Below are positions 1 through 8,216 of a stretch of 64,000 nt of DNA, piece by piece. Source of the stretch: SHXO01 sp964523885. Its GTDB lineage: Bacteria; Pseudomonadota; Gammaproteobacteria; Burkholderiales; SHXO01. Below the pieces are notes generated by a model. The model saw nothing but the letters and a program-made list of their open reading frames with translations. It was not told the origin of the DNA and made no database searches. The stretch is from assembly GCA_964523885.1 (NCBI GenBank), contig CAZFYX010000069.1:1-64000 (forward strand), written 5' to 3'. The position numbers and the translations under genes are program-made. Within the stretch, counting starts at the first letter, position 1, and every line of letters starts with the position of its first letter.

Positions 1-1436
1 AGGTCCGGCGTCTTCTCCGGCCAGCCGAGCGAGGTGAACGGCACCAGCGCCGAGGAGAACCACGTGTCCAGCACGTCCTCGTCGCGCGTCAGCGCAGCGC
101 CGCCGGCCCTGGCGCGCGCTTCTTCCTCGCTGCGCGCGACGTACACGTTTCCCTTGTCGTCGTACCACGCGGGAATCTGGTGGCCCCACCAGAGCTGCCG
201 CGAGATGCACCAGTCCTGGATGTTCTCCAGCCAGTGGTTGTAGGTCGTGGTCCAGTGCTCGGGGAAGAACTTCACGTCGCCCCGGGCGACCGCATCCAGC
301 CCCAGCTTCGCGAACCCCTCCATCTTCACGAACCACTGGTCGGTGAGCATCGGCTCGACGATCACGCCGGTGCGGCCCGAGCGCGGGACCTTGAGCTTGT
401 GCGGCTTCTCCGACACCAGCAGGCCCTGCGCCTTCAGGTCCGCGAGCACGCGCTTGCGGGCCTCGAAGCGGTCGAGGCCGCGATACGGCTGCGGCGCCTG
501 CTCGTTGATGTGCGCGTCGAGCGTGAGGATGCCGATGGGTGCCAGGCCGTGCCGCTGGCCGACCTGGTAGTCGTTGAAGTCGTGCGCCGGCGTGATCTTC
601 ACGCAGCCGGTGCCGAACGCCGGATCCACGTACTCGTCGGCGATGACCGGGATGGTGCGGCCGGTCAGCGGCAACTGGAGCTGCGTCCCGACCAGGGCGC
701 GATAGCGCTCGTCGCCCGGATGCACCGCCACCGCCACGTCGCCGAGCATCGTCTCGGGCCGGGTCGTGGCGACCACCACGCCCTGCCCACCGTCGGCGGC
801 GGGATAGCGGATCTCCCAGATGCGCCCGTCCTCCTCCTCGCTGTCCACCTCGAGGTCGGACACGGCGGTGCCGAGCACCGGATCCCAGTTGACCAGGCGC
901 TTCCCGCGATAGACGAGGCCCTGCTCGTACAGGCGCACGAACACCTCGATGACTGCGGCCGACATGCGCGCGTCCATCGTGAAGTAGCCGCCCTTCTGAC
1001 CCTCGGTGTCGGCGTAGCTCCAGTTGGCGGAGGTGCCCAGCCGGCGCATCTGACGCGTGATGGTCGAGCCCGACTGCTGCTTCCACTCCCACACCCGGCG
1101 CACGAAGGCCTCGCGCCCCAGGTCGTGCCGGCTCTTGCCTTCGGCCTCGAGCTGGCGCTCGACCACAATCTGCGTGGCGATGCCGGCATGGTCGGTCCCG
1201 ACCACCCAGTTGGTGTCGAAGCCGCGCATGCGGTGATAGCGGATCAGCGCATCCATGAGGGTCTGCTGGAATGCGTGGCCCATGTGCAGGGTGCCGGTCA
1301 CGTTGGGCGGAGGCAGCTGGATGCAGTAGGCCGGCGCGTCGGCCTTCCGGTGTGCGGTGAAATAGCCGCGCGATTCCCAGAGGGGATACCAGCGGCGCTC
1401 AATGTCCTGCGGCTCGAAGCTCTTGGCGAGTTCCAT
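1..1436 (-). CDS. valS: Valine--tRNA ligase, N-terminal part (cut by window edge)
   Basis: Class I aminoacyl-tRNA synthetase that charges tRNA-Val in the cytoplasm. Translating the minus strand from the ATG at 1436 gives about 478 residues of open frame reaching the left edge, roughly half the usual 900-950. The HIGH-type ATP-binding motif is seen as PPNVTGTLHMGHA (HMGH at residues 51-54). The connective editing domain follows, with GTDHAGIATQ, ATTRPETMLGD and DQWFVKM. The KMSKS loop and the anticodon-binding domain lie outside the window. The gene is followed upstream on the same strand by a small conserved protein and holC, a common betaproteobacterial order. Identification is secure; only the C-terminus is unseen. 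Confidence 0.97.
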   Translation of the reverse strand, partial: MELAKSFEPQDIERRWYPLWESRGYFTAHRKADAPAYCIQLPPPNVTGTLHMGHAFQQTLMDALIRYHRMRGFDTNWVVGTDHAGIATQIVVERQLEAEGKSRHDLGREAFVRRVWEWKQQSGSTITRQMRRLGTSANWSYADTEGQKGGYFTMDARMSAAVIEVFVRLYEQGLVYRGKRLVNWDPVLGTAVSDLEVDSEEEDGRIWEIRYPAADGGQGVVVATTRPETMLGDVAVAVHPGDERYRALVGTQLQLPLTGRTIPVIADEYVDPAFGTGCVKITPAHDFNDYQVGQRHGLAPIGILTLDAHINEQAPQPYRGLDRFEARKRVLADLKAQGLLVSEKPHKLKVPRSGRTGVIVEPMLTDQWFVKMEGFAKLGLDAVARGDVKFFPEHWTTTYNHWLENIQDWCISRQLWWGHQIPAWYDDKGNVYVARSEEEARARAGGAALTRDEDVLDTWFSSALVPFTSLGWPEKTPD

Positions 1437-1477
1437 CGGAGCGGGGGGATGCGGGTTGGATGCTGCGGAGCAGCGAA

Positions 1478-1921
1478 TTATAGGTTCGTTCGGGGCGTGT
1501 CGTCGCCGAACACCTGCTCCACCGCTTCGCGGACGACGTTGGGGAGGGCATTGCGCAGCGCCTGGGACAGCTGGCTGATCTGCGCCGGGGGCACGAACGC
1601 GAAGGCTTCCCCGCGCAACTCCTGGTCGAGGCGCTGGCGCAGGTGGAGGTAGAGCGCGATCTGGATCTGGCGCTGGCGGTCGAGCGGTGCGGTGGAACTG
1701 CGCATCGGTTCCGGTGCCGGACCGGGCACGACGACGTCGTGGAGCACCGGGATCTGCGGCTCCGAGCCGTCCGGTGTTGGCTCCACCGCTTCCGTCAGCG
1801 TGGGCACGCCCTGCGCCGCCGGGCGCGGGACACCGCGTCCCTGGTGCCGGCTGATCAGCTGATCGAGCTTGCCGAACAGGTCCTCGGTGTCGATGTAGTC
1901 CTTGGGCGGTTCGCTCGCCAT
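1478..1921 (-). CDS. Conserved hypothetical protein between holC and valS
   Basis: Encodes 147 residues with no signal peptide or membrane segment. The N-terminal part is acidic and Pro-rich (IDTEDLFGKLDQLI, then a linker rich in P, E and V). The C-terminal half is predicted helical, with RQRQIQIALYLHLRQRLDQ and REAVEQVFG. The gene sits 13 bp downstream of holC and 41 bp upstream of valS on the same strand, so it is probably cotranscribed with them. I do not recognise a named domain. The position suggests a soluble partner of unknown role, possibly scaffold-like, but that is inference only. Coding is supported by the operon spacing and the sensible amino-acid composition. Confidence 0.75.
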   Translation of the reverse strand: MASEPPKDYIDTEDLFGKLDQLISRHQGRGVPRPAAQGVPTLTEAVEPTPDGSEPQIPVLHDVVVPGPAPEPMRSSTAPLDRQRQIQIALYLHLRQRLDQELRGEAFAFVPPAQISQLSQALRNALPNVVREAVEQVFGDDTPRTNL

Positions 1922-1934
1922 CGTTCAGGCTGAC

Positions 1935-2357
1935 CTAGGCCGCGCCCAGGTCGTGGGTGCGGATCTCGTAGCCGCGCTCGCGGTAGAAGCGGAAGCGGGT
2001 GCGGGCGCGCTCGCGGTCGGCTTCGTCGCGAGAGACGATCTCCATCAGGCGCTCGAAGCGGCTGAAGTGCGGCGGGGCCTCGTCGCGCAGGTTGACCAGG
2101 ACCTGCTCGTGCACCACGGGCTCGGCCACGTGGTCGAGGATGATCGGCGTGACCGGAGCTAGGCGATGCTGGGCCCGGCAGTGCGGGAGGAAGCCGATGG
2201 GCGGGTTGGTCCACAGCAGGCGGTCGACCTGCTCGGTGGTCGCGCCGTCGGGCGTCAGGATCATCATGCGCACGCCACGGCTCAACGCCTTCGCCGCGAG
2301 CGAGCAGGCGGTGTGGAGGCGGCTGTCGACCTGGATGTAGAAGTCGATCTGGGTCAT
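1935..2357 (-). CDS. holC: DNA polymerase III subunit chi
   Basis: Chi subunit of the DNA polymerase III clamp-loader assembly, which with psi links the holoenzyme to single-strand binding protein. The 140-residue product has the family's usual length and landmarks: N-terminal IDFYIQVDSRLHTACSLAAKA, a central LLWTNPPIGFLPH, then PVVHEQVLVNL and a C-terminal helix with FRFYRERGYEI. The ATG at 2357 is the only good start. pepA lies upstream on the same strand, separated by 106 bp holding a GC-rich inverted repeat. Neighbours pepA and valS match the classic pepA-holC-valS arrangement. Confidence 0.93.
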   Translation of the reverse strand: MTQIDFYIQVDSRLHTACSLAAKALSRGVRMMILTPDGATTEQVDRLLWTNPPIGFLPHCRAQHRLAPVTPIILDHVAEPVVHEQVLVNLRDEAPPHFSRFERLMEIVSRDEADRERARTRFRFYRERGYEIRTHDLGAA

Positions 2358-2406
2358 TGGCGAGGGGCCAGAGGCTAGAGGCGAGAGCGAAAGCGCTCAG
2401 CGCGAA

Positions 2407-2427
2407 CCCTCCCCTTCAAGGGGAGGG
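2407..2427. repeat. GC-rich perfect inverted repeat (REP-like)
   Basis: Two 10-bp arms (CCCTCCCCTT at 2407-2416 and AAGGGGAGGG at 2418-2427) surround a single C. A GGGTGGGGATTGGGGTGATGG stretch follows. The same design recurs at 10758-10782, so this looks like a REP-type intergenic element and not a unique terminator. No T-run follows on either strand. Confidence 0.7.
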
Positions 2428-2463
2428 CAGGGTGGGGATTGGGGTGATGGTCCGGGTTACCCA

Positions 2464-3999
2464 TCACCGCCGCCTGCTCTTCGCCGCGGGCTTCTTCGTC
2501 GTCCCCGCACTCCCGGCCGCATCCGCCCGCGCAACCAGGAACTCGGTGAGCATCGGCACCGGGCGTCCGGTCGACCCCTTGTCCTTGCCCGAGCGCCATG
2601 CGGTGCCCGCGATGTCCAGGTGCGCCCACTTGAACTTCTTCGCGAACTTGGCCAGGAAGCACGCCGCGGTCACGCTGCCCGCGGGACGCCCGCCGACGTT
2701 GGCGATATCCGCGAACGGGCTCTTGATCTGCTCGTGGTAGTCGTCCCACAGGGGCATGCGCCACCCCCGGTCCCAGGAGCGCTGGCCCGCGGCGAGCAGG
2801 TCCTGCGCCAGCCCATCGTCGTTCGCGTACAGCCCGGTGGCCACGCTGCCCAGGGCAATCACGCACGCGCCGGTGAGCGTGGCGATGTCGATCACCGCAT
2901 CGGGCTCGAAGCGCTCGGCATAAGTGAGCGCATCGCACAGGACCAGCCGGCCCTCGGCGTCGGTGTTGAGGATCTCGATGGTCTGGCCCGACATGCTGGT
3001 CACGATGTCGCCGGGCTTGATCGCGTTGCCGCCGGGCATGTTCTCGCAGGTGGGGACGATCCCCACCACGTTGACCGGCAGGCGCATGCGGGCGACCGCC
3101 TCGAAGGTGCCCAGCACGCTGCCGGCGCCGGACATGTCGTACTTCATCTCATCCATCTCGGCCGACGGCTTGATCGAGATGCCGCCGGTGTCGAAGGTGA
3201 TGCCCTTGCCCACCAGCGCCACCGGGGCCTGCTTGCGGCCCGCGCCGCGGTAGTGCAGCACGATGAACTTCGCGGGCTCCCGGGTGCCCTTGGTGACCGC
3301 CAGCAGCGCGCCCATCCCGAGCTTCTCCATGGCGCGCTCGTCGAGCACCTCGCACTCCAGCTTGTGCCGGCGCGCGAGCTCCTGGGCCTGCTTCGCGAGA
3401 TAGGAGGGCGTGCAGATGTTGCTCGGCAGGTTGCCCAGGTCCTTCGCCAGGCCGACGCCTGCCGCCAGCGCTTCGCCGCGCTGCAGGCCGACGCGGTCGT
3501 CCGCTTCGGCTTTCTGCACGCCGAGCACGATGCGCCCGAGCCCCTTGCGGTGGTTGTCCTTGCGGCTCTTGAGGTGATCGAACCGGTAGCTCGCCTCGGC
3601 CGCCGCGGCAACCGCCGTGCTCATGGCCCAGCGGCGGTCGCGGTCCTTGACCGGCTCCTCGGCGAGGTACAGCACGGCCTCGCCCGTGCCGCCGCCATTC
3701 AGGGTGCGCACGACCGTGCGCACCACGTCGGCGTAGGTCTTCGCGTTGAACTCTTCGGCCTTGCCGAGTCCAACCAGCAGCACGCGCTTTGCGGCGGTGC
3801 CGGGAACGCCGTGCAGAAGCAGCGTGGTCCCGGCCTTGCCGTCGAGGTCGCCCTCCCGGAGCAGCGCGGTGAGGTGCCCCCTGGCGGCACGATCGATCTG
3901 GCGCGCGGCTGCGCTCAGCTGCCGGCCTTCGTACACGCCCGCGACGACGCAGTCGGCCTTGCACTTCTCCGGCGCTTCGGCTTTTGTGCTAAATTCCAC
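2464..3999 (-). CDS. pepA: Leucyl aminopeptidase (cytosol aminopeptidase, M17)
   Basis: Dizinc M17 exopeptidase that removes N-terminal residues from peptides; some PepA proteins also bind DNA in pyr regulation and plasmid resolution. The 511-residue product has the N-terminal macro-like domain and the C-terminal catalytic domain. The catalytic signatures are GKGITFDTGGISIKP (metal/active-site Lys region) and NTDAEGRLVL (M17 signature with metal-binding Asp and Glu). The start is a GTG at 3999 preceded by AGGAG with 5-nt spacing. It is divergent from lptF and upstream of holC. The C-terminus has a basic tail (KKPAAKSRRR). Confidence 0.96.
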   Translation of the reverse strand: MEFSTKAEAPEKCKADCVVAGVYEGRQLSAAARQIDRAARGHLTALLREGDLDGKAGTTLLLHGVPGTAAKRVLLVGLGKAEEFNAKTYADVVRTVVRTLNGGGTGEAVLYLAEEPVKDRDRRWAMSTAVAAAAEASYRFDHLKSRKDNHRKGLGRIVLGVQKAEADDRVGLQRGEALAAGVGLAKDLGNLPSNICTPSYLAKQAQELARRHKLECEVLDERAMEKLGMGALLAVTKGTREPAKFIVLHYRGAGRKQAPVALVGKGITFDTGGISIKPSAEMDEMKYDMSGAGSVLGTFEAVARMRLPVNVVGIVPTCENMPGGNAIKPGDIVTSMSGQTIEILNTDAEGRLVLCDALTYAERFEPDAVIDIATLTGACVIALGSVATGLYANDDGLAQDLLAAGQRSWDRGWRMPLWDDYHEQIKSPFADIANVGGRPAGSVTAACFLAKFAKKFKWAHLDIAGTAWRSGKDKGSTGRPVPMLTEFLVARADAAGSAGTTKKPAAKSRRR

Positions 4000-4023
4000 G
4001 TGTGCTCCTATTTCGCTTGATTT

Positions 4024-4051
4024 TTGAAACAGTTAGGCCAAGCGCGATTAT
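4024..4051 (+). promoter_or_regulatory. Putative sigma-70 promoter for lptFG
   Basis: TTGAAA (4024-4029) and GATTAT (4046-4051) are separated by 16 bp and lie about 70 bp before the lptF start, in the pepA/lptF divergent gap. The -35 matches five of six consensus bases and the -10 four of six. This is an inspection-based call only. Confidence 0.4.
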
Positions 4052-4123
4052 TGCGCCAGAGCGTGCGCCGGGCAAGTGCGGCGGCACGAGGGCATTCCCC
4101 TCCGCGATCCCGGGGCGCACCCG

Positions 4124-5203
4124 GTGATCTACCTGCGCTCCACCCTGCGCGAGTTCACCGCATCGGGCGTTGCGATCTTCGTCGTCCTGCTCGCGATCAC
4201 CTTCACGTCGATCCTGATCCGCCTGCTCGGCTCGGCCGCACGCGGGAAGGTACCACCCGACGCGGTGTTCGCGCTGCTGGGCTTCGGCGCACTGCGGTTC
4301 GTCTCGGTGCTGCTGTCCGCCACGCTGTTCCTGTCGGTGCTGCTGACGCTCACGCGGGTCTATCGCGACTCCGAGATGGTGGTCTGGCAGAGCTCGGGCG
4401 TGAGCCTGCTGCAGTGGTGCAAGCCGGTGCTGGTGTTCGCCACGCCGGTGGTGATCGCGATCACCCTGCTGAGCACGTATCTGACCCCGTGGGCCGTGGG
4501 CGAGGCATTGCGCTACCGCGCGCAACTGGAGAATCGCGACGACGTGAGCGCGATCACGCCCGGCGTGTTCAAGGAATCCAAGAGCGGGGACCGGGTCTTC
4601 TTCGTCGAGAAGCTCACCACGACCCTCACCCAGGTGGCCAACGTCTTCGTCTACTCCAAGCACGATCAGCGGCAGGGCGTCACGGTGGCCAGCCGCGGGC
4701 AGCTCGACATGCACGAGAACGGCGATCGCTTCCTGGTGCTGCTCAACGGCCGCCGCTACGAGGGCACGCCGGGGCAGCCGGACTACCGCGTGACCAGCTT
4801 CGAGCGCTACGCGGTGCGCATCGAGCAGAGCGAGACCAAGCAGTACCTGCCCAATGAGCGCTCCGCACCGACCGGCGAGCTGATCAAGGACCCCAATCCC
4901 GTCAACGTGGCGGAGCTGGCCATACGCATCGGCGCGCCGGTCTCCGCGGTCATCCTGGCGCTGCTCGCCATCCCGATGAGCGCGGTGAACCCGCGCACCG
5001 GCCGCTCGGGCAACATCCTGATGGCGGTGTTCGTGTTCATGATCTACATCAACCTGGTCAGCCTGTCGCAGACCTGGATCTCGCGCGGCAAGGTCAACCC
5101 GTTCGTCGGCCTGGCCAGCGTCCACGTCGTGATGCTGGCCGTGCTGGTAGTCGTGTTCGCCTGGCGCCTGGGCCTCTGGCGCCGGCTCCTGCGGCGCGCA
5201 TGA
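4124..5203 (+). CDS. lptF: LPS export ABC transporter permease LptF
   Basis: Inner-membrane permease of the LptB2FG machine that extracts LPS and passes it to LptC-LptA. The protein has the YjgP/YjgQ layout: two N-terminal membrane segments (VAIFVVLLAITF, LRFVSVLLSATLFLSVLL), a third near residue 95, a large periplasmic beta-jellyroll (about residues 125-260), then three C-terminal membrane segments. I chose the GTG at 4124 (MIYLRSTLREF), which matches the normal family N-terminus; the frame is open further upstream to 4076. The length is 359 residues, usual for LptF. The stop overlaps the lptG start as ATGA, so translation is probably coupled. Confidence 0.95.
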   Translation: MIYLRSTLREFTASGVAIFVVLLAITFTSILIRLLGSAARGKVPPDAVFALLGFGALRFVSVLLSATLFLSVLLTLTRVYRDSEMVVWQSSGVSLLQWCKPVLVFATPVVIAITLLSTYLTPWAVGEALRYRAQLENRDDVSAITPGVFKESKSGDRVFFVEKLTTTLTQVANVFVYSKHDQRQGVTVASRGQLDMHENGDRFLVLLNGRRYEGTPGQPDYRVTSFERYAVRIEQSETKQYLPNERSAPTGELIKDPNPVNVAELAIRIGAPVSAVILALLAIPMSAVNPRTGRSGNILMAVFVFMIYINLVSLSQTWISRGKVNPFVGLASVHVVMLAVLVVVFAWRLGLWRRLLRRA

Positions 5204-6273
5204 AGATCCTCGGCCGCTACATCCGGCGCCAGATCCTGGCGAGCGTGCTGCTCGTCCTGGTCTCGCTGATCCTGCTGTTCACCTTCTTCGACCTGATGAA
5301 CGAGCTGGACGACGTCGGCGAAGGCAAGGTGAGCGTGAAGCTCCTGCTGGCGCTGGTGGCGCTGGGCATCCCCGGCCGGGTGTACGAGCTGTTCCCGGTG
5401 GCCGTGCTGATCGGCACCCTGCTCGCCCTGGCGCGGCTGGTGCTCAACTCCGAGTACGCCGTCATGCGCACGTCGGGGGTATCCGTCGGCAAGCTCGCCG
5501 GCGTGCTCGCCATGCTTGGGCTCGTGTTCGCCGGCGCCGCGCTGGTGGTGGGCGAGTTCATCACGCCGCTCTCCGAGGAAGCGCAGCAGCGGGTCAAGCT
5601 GAAGCAGCGCAGCAACGTGGTCGCGCAGTCGTTCCGCTCCGGGCTGTGGGTGAAGGACGACGACAGCTTCGTGAATGTGGGGCGGATCCTGCATGACGCC
5701 ACCCTGCAGGACATCCACGCCTACCGCTTCGACCCCGAATATCACCTGCTCAGCATCACCCAGGCGCGCGTGGGCCGCTACCAGCGCGACAACACCTGGC
5801 GGCTGGAGGATGTGGTGGTCACCCGCTTCGAGGAGGGCCGCACCAGCGTCATGCGCGCGGGGCAGCTCGAGTGGCACTCGGTGCTCACGCCGCGGATCCT
5901 GAGCGTGCTGCTGGTGCCGGCGGACAAGATGTCGATGTTCACGCTGTTCTCGTACGTGCAGCACCTGAAGGAGAACCACCAGGAGACGCAGCGCTACGAG
6001 ATCGTGCTGTGGAACAAGTTCATCTACCCGCTCGCGGTGGTGGTGATGATGTTCCTCGCGCTGCCGTTCTCGTACATGAACGTACGCGACGGCGGGGTCA
6101 GCGTGCGCATCTTCATCGGCACGATGCTGGGCCTGGCCTACCACGTGCTGAGCCGGCTGTTCGGTCACATCGGCGCGCTCGCGAGCTGGCCGCCGCCGCT
6201 GGCGGCCACTGCGCCGACGCTGGTGTTCCTCACTTTGGGGATGCTGCTGATCTATCGCCTGGAGCGACGCTGA
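5200..6273 (+). CDS. lptG: LPS export ABC transporter permease LptG
   Basis: Second permease of the LptB2FG LPS transporter. The 357 residues begin MKILGRYIRRQILASV, the typical LptG opening. Three N-terminal membrane helices (including LFTFFDLMNELDDVGEG after the first), a periplasmic domain and three C-terminal helices follow. The conserved EYAVMRTSGVS segment before the third helix is present. The ATG overlaps the lptF stop by 4 nt. Its 3' end overlaps the convergent RDD-family gene by about 44 nt. Confidence 0.96.
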   Translation: MKILGRYIRRQILASVLLVLVSLILLFTFFDLMNELDDVGEGKVSVKLLLALVALGIPGRVYELFPVAVLIGTLLALARLVLNSEYAVMRTSGVSVGKLAGVLAMLGLVFAGAALVVGEFITPLSEEAQQRVKLKQRSNVVAQSFRSGLWVKDDDSFVNVGRILHDATLQDIHAYRFDPEYHLLSITQARVGRYQRDNTWRLEDVVVTRFEEGRTSVMRAGQLEWHSVLTPRILSVLLVPADKMSMFTLFSYVQHLKENHQETQRYEIVLWNKFIYPLAVVVMMFLALPFSYMNVRDGGVSVRIFIGTMLGLAYHVLSRLFGHIGALASWPPPLAATAPTLVFLTLGMLLIYRLERR

Positions 6274-6655
6274 GGCGCACTATGCGGGTGCGGGCGAGAC
6301 GGTCGTGCAGGAACTGGCGGTCGCGGTCGAACAGCGCCCAGAAGAAGGTGAGCCCGAGCGGCGCCACCGTCCAGCATGCGGTGACGAAGCGGAATGCGGC
6401 CTGCCGCCAATTGAGCAGCGCGCCGCCGTCGGCGCGCTGCACGCGCAGGCGCCAGGCTTTCATGGGCAGGGTCTGGCCGGTGCGGGTCCAGCAGTAGCCG
6501 AAGTAGATGCCGAGCACGCTCAGCAGCCAGAGCTGGAACAGTGCCCGTTTCCAGCCTGCCGACGCGTCCTTCGCGACCAGCAGGAAGGCCAGCGCGGCGA
6601 GGAACAGGACGCCGACGAGCAGCACCATCTCGTAGACCAGGCTGGCGAGCCGCAC
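6230..6655 (-). CDS. RDD family membrane protein
   Basis: A small polytopic protein, about 141 residues from the GTG at 6655 (MRLASLVYEMVLL). Three membrane segments are visible: YEMVLLVGVLFLAALAFLLV, ALFQLWLLSVLGIYFGYC and AFRFVTACWTVAPLGLTFF. The RDD signature is represented by RLASLVYE near the start and FDRDRQFLHDRLARTRIV at the end. RDD proteins include transporters and accessory membrane proteins of unknown role. The frame stays open upstream, and a CTG at 6700 would overlap the DUF3106 stop, so the start is uncertain. It is the last gene of the sigma-DUF3619-DUF3106 operon and converges on lptG. Confidence 0.8.
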   Translation of the reverse strand: MRLASLVYEMVLLVGVLFLAALAFLLVAKDASAGWKRALFQLWLLSVLGIYFGYCWTRTGQTLPMKAWRLRVQRADGGALLNWRQAAFRFVTACWTVAPLGLTFFWALFDRDRQFLHDRLARTRIVRLSVAPGDRSAASPK

Positions 6656-6696
6656 GCGCAGGCGCGCGGCGGGCAGCGCCGCGGCCGCCTCGGGGC

Positions 6697-7182
6697 TCAG
6701 GGCTTGGCCGGCTTCGCCGCCGGGTGGGCCTGCCGCAGGCTGTCCTTCTCCTCCTCCGGCAGGGAGTCGTACTCGCGCCACTTGCGCAGGATCTCCTCGC
6801 GCTTCTCCGGCGGCAGCTCGCGCAGCTTGCGGAAGCGCTCGCGAGCCTGCGCCCGTTCCTGCGGCGTCATCGCCGCCCACTGACGCATGCGCGTCTGCAG
6901 CCGTTCCTGCTGCGCCGGCGCCATCGACGGATAGCGCCGGGCGATCTCCAGCCACTTTTGCCTCCTGGCAGGTTCGATGTTGGCCCACTCGTCGCGCAGC
7001 GGTGCGAGGATGCGCTGCTGGTCGGGAGTCAGCTGTGCCCAATCCTGGGCCAGCGCAGGGGCCGCCCAGACCATGGCCGCGCACAGGGCGAGCGCCACCG
7101 ACACCCGGCGGGCGGACCGAAGGCCGGGCCTGCGGGCAAGAGTCAGCGCGCGTCGGAGGCCGGTGTCTCGTGATAGAGCCAA
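6697..7182 (-). CDS. DUF3106 periplasmic protein
   Basis: 161 residues with a basic N-terminus, a hydrophobic signal segment (VSVALALCAAMVWAAPALA, cleavage likely after ALA) and a mature part made of repeated helical units with W, P and R: LTPDQQRILAPLRDEW, ARRQKWLEIARRYPSM, QERLQTRMRQWAAMTP, RARERF-type turns and REEILRKWREYDSLP. This repeated W/LTP pattern is typical of DUF3106 and suggests a metal-stress or folding-sensor-like helical hairpin, but the function is unknown. It overlaps the DUF3619 gene by 40 nt and is followed by the RDD gene. A shorter start just before the hydrophobic segment is possible. Confidence 0.85.
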   Translation of the reverse strand: MALSRDTGLRRALTLARRPGLRSARRVSVALALCAAMVWAAPALAQDWAQLTPDQQRILAPLRDEWANIEPARRQKWLEIARRYPSMAPAQQERLQTRMRQWAAMTPQERAQARERFRKLRELPPEKREEILRKWREYDSLPEEEKDSLRQAHPAAKPAKP

Positions 7183-7532
7183 ATCTCGAACCCCTGGTCC
7201 AGGTACGCAGTCACCGGCAGATCGTCGGTGAGCAGTGCGGCATCTTCCTCTGCGTTGTCGGGCGCGTGGCCCTGGATGCGCTGCGCCTGTTGCCAGTAGA
7301 GCATGCCGGCCAGCAGCAGTACGAGCGCCAGGCCGGGGGCGAGCAGACGCCGGCCCAGGCCGGCGACCAGTGCGTTGCCCTGCCGGGGGCCGAGGGGCAG
7401 GGCGCGGTCCTGTGCACGTGCGAGCGCCGCCGCCCGGGCGATGCCCAGCCGGTAGCGCTGCCGGGCCGGGATGTCATCCAGCCCGGCTTCCAGCAGTTGT
7501 GCGACCTTGCGTCCCAGTTCCTGTTCGTTCAC
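7143..7532 (-). CDS. DUF3619 membrane protein, candidate anti-sigma factor
   Basis: 129 residues: a cytoplasmic N-terminal helix (MNEQELGRKVAQLLEAGLDDIP, then ARQRYRLGIARAAALARA), one membrane segment (LLAPGLALVLLLAGMLYW, about residues 63-80) and a short periplasmic acidic tail. The start overlaps the sigma-factor stop by 4 nt (ATGA). A single-pass protein translationally coupled behind an ECF sigma factor is the usual layout of an anti-sigma factor, so I infer that role. The family itself is annotated only as DUF3619. Confidence is high for the gene and modest for the role. Confidence 0.85.
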   Translation of the reverse strand: MNEQELGRKVAQLLEAGLDDIPARQRYRLGIARAAALARAQDRALPLGPRQGNALVAGLGRRLLAPGLALVLLLAGMLYWQQAQRIQGHAPDNAEEDAALLTDDLPVTAYLDQGFEIWLYHETPASDAR

Positions 7533-8095
7533 AGGTCAATTCCTCTCGACTTCAGGAAAACCGCCAAGGCGTGGGTGGCCCGGGAACAGTGGGTCTTCAC
7601 ACTGCCCTCCGAGCAACCCATCGCCTGAGCCGTTTCCGATACGTCGAGTTCCTCCCAGTAACGCAGCAGGAAGGCCTGGCGTTGACGGGTCGGCAATGCC
7701 GCCAGGCCCGCTTCGATGATGCCCATGACCTGGCTGCGCTGGGTCTGCTCGTCCGGCCCGCCCCAGCGGTTGGCGCCTTCCTTGACCTCGAGGGTTTCCA
7801 GGGGATCCTGGTCGTCCTCGTCGTCCTTCCCGCGCAGGGACGACAGCAGCGTGGTCCACAGCGAGCGCACCCGCTGGCGCCGGTAGTAGTCGCGAATGGC
7901 GTTCTGGAGGATGCGCTGGAACAGCAGGGGCAACTCGGCCGCGGGCCGCTGGGCGTAGCTCTCGGCCAGCCGCAGCATGGCGTCCTGCACCAGGTCGAGC
8001 GCGACCTGTTCGTCCCGCGTCGCGAACACGGCCTGCTTGTACGCGCGCCGCTCCACTTCCGCCAGGAACGCTGCAAGCTCCTGTTCTGTAGCCAG
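7529..8095 (-). CDS. ECF-type RNA polymerase sigma factor
   Basis: Sigma-70 family factor of about 188 residues. Region 2 is seen in the ERRAYKQAVFATRDEQVALD segment, LVQDAMLRLAESY and IRDYYRRQRVRSLW. Region 4 is seen in LPTRQRQAFLLRYWEELDVS, TAQAMGCSEGSVKTHCSRA (helix-turn-helix). Between them is an acidic linker (GKDDEDDQDPLE). I place the start at a CTG at 8095 (MATEQELAAFL) because AAAGGT lies 7 nt upstream and relatives begin this way; an ATG at 8143 without a Shine-Dalgarno is the alternative. It heads an operon with DUF3619, DUF3106 and RDD genes and is divergent from yqgE. Confidence 0.9.
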   Translation of the reverse strand: MATEQELAAFLAEVERRAYKQAVFATRDEQVALDLVQDAMLRLAESYAQRPAAELPLLFQRILQNAIRDYYRRQRVRSLWTTLLSSLRGKDDEDDQDPLETLEVKEGANRWGGPDEQTQRSQVMGIIEAGLAALPTRQRQAFLLRYWEELDVSETAQAMGCSEGSVKTHCSRATHALAVFLKSRGIDL

Positions 8096-8216
8096 AGTGT
8101 GACCTTTGTTTGGGCGTCTGCCCACCCGGCAACGGTGCGCCATGGTAGCAAATCGGGGTCCGCGCGCGGGCCCGCGCCGAACGCGCGCGGCGCAGTCAGG
8201 CGCGATAAAATCGGGC

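Noticed and set aside
180..1652. 490-codon plus-strand frame
   Set aside because: It is the antisense of valS and the adjacent small gene, where the minus-strand translation gives clear synthetase motifs. Long antisense frames are expected in GC-rich DNA.
2620..4020. 466-codon plus-strand frame
   Set aside because: Antisense to pepA, rich in Arg/His/Gly/Ala and without family motifs.
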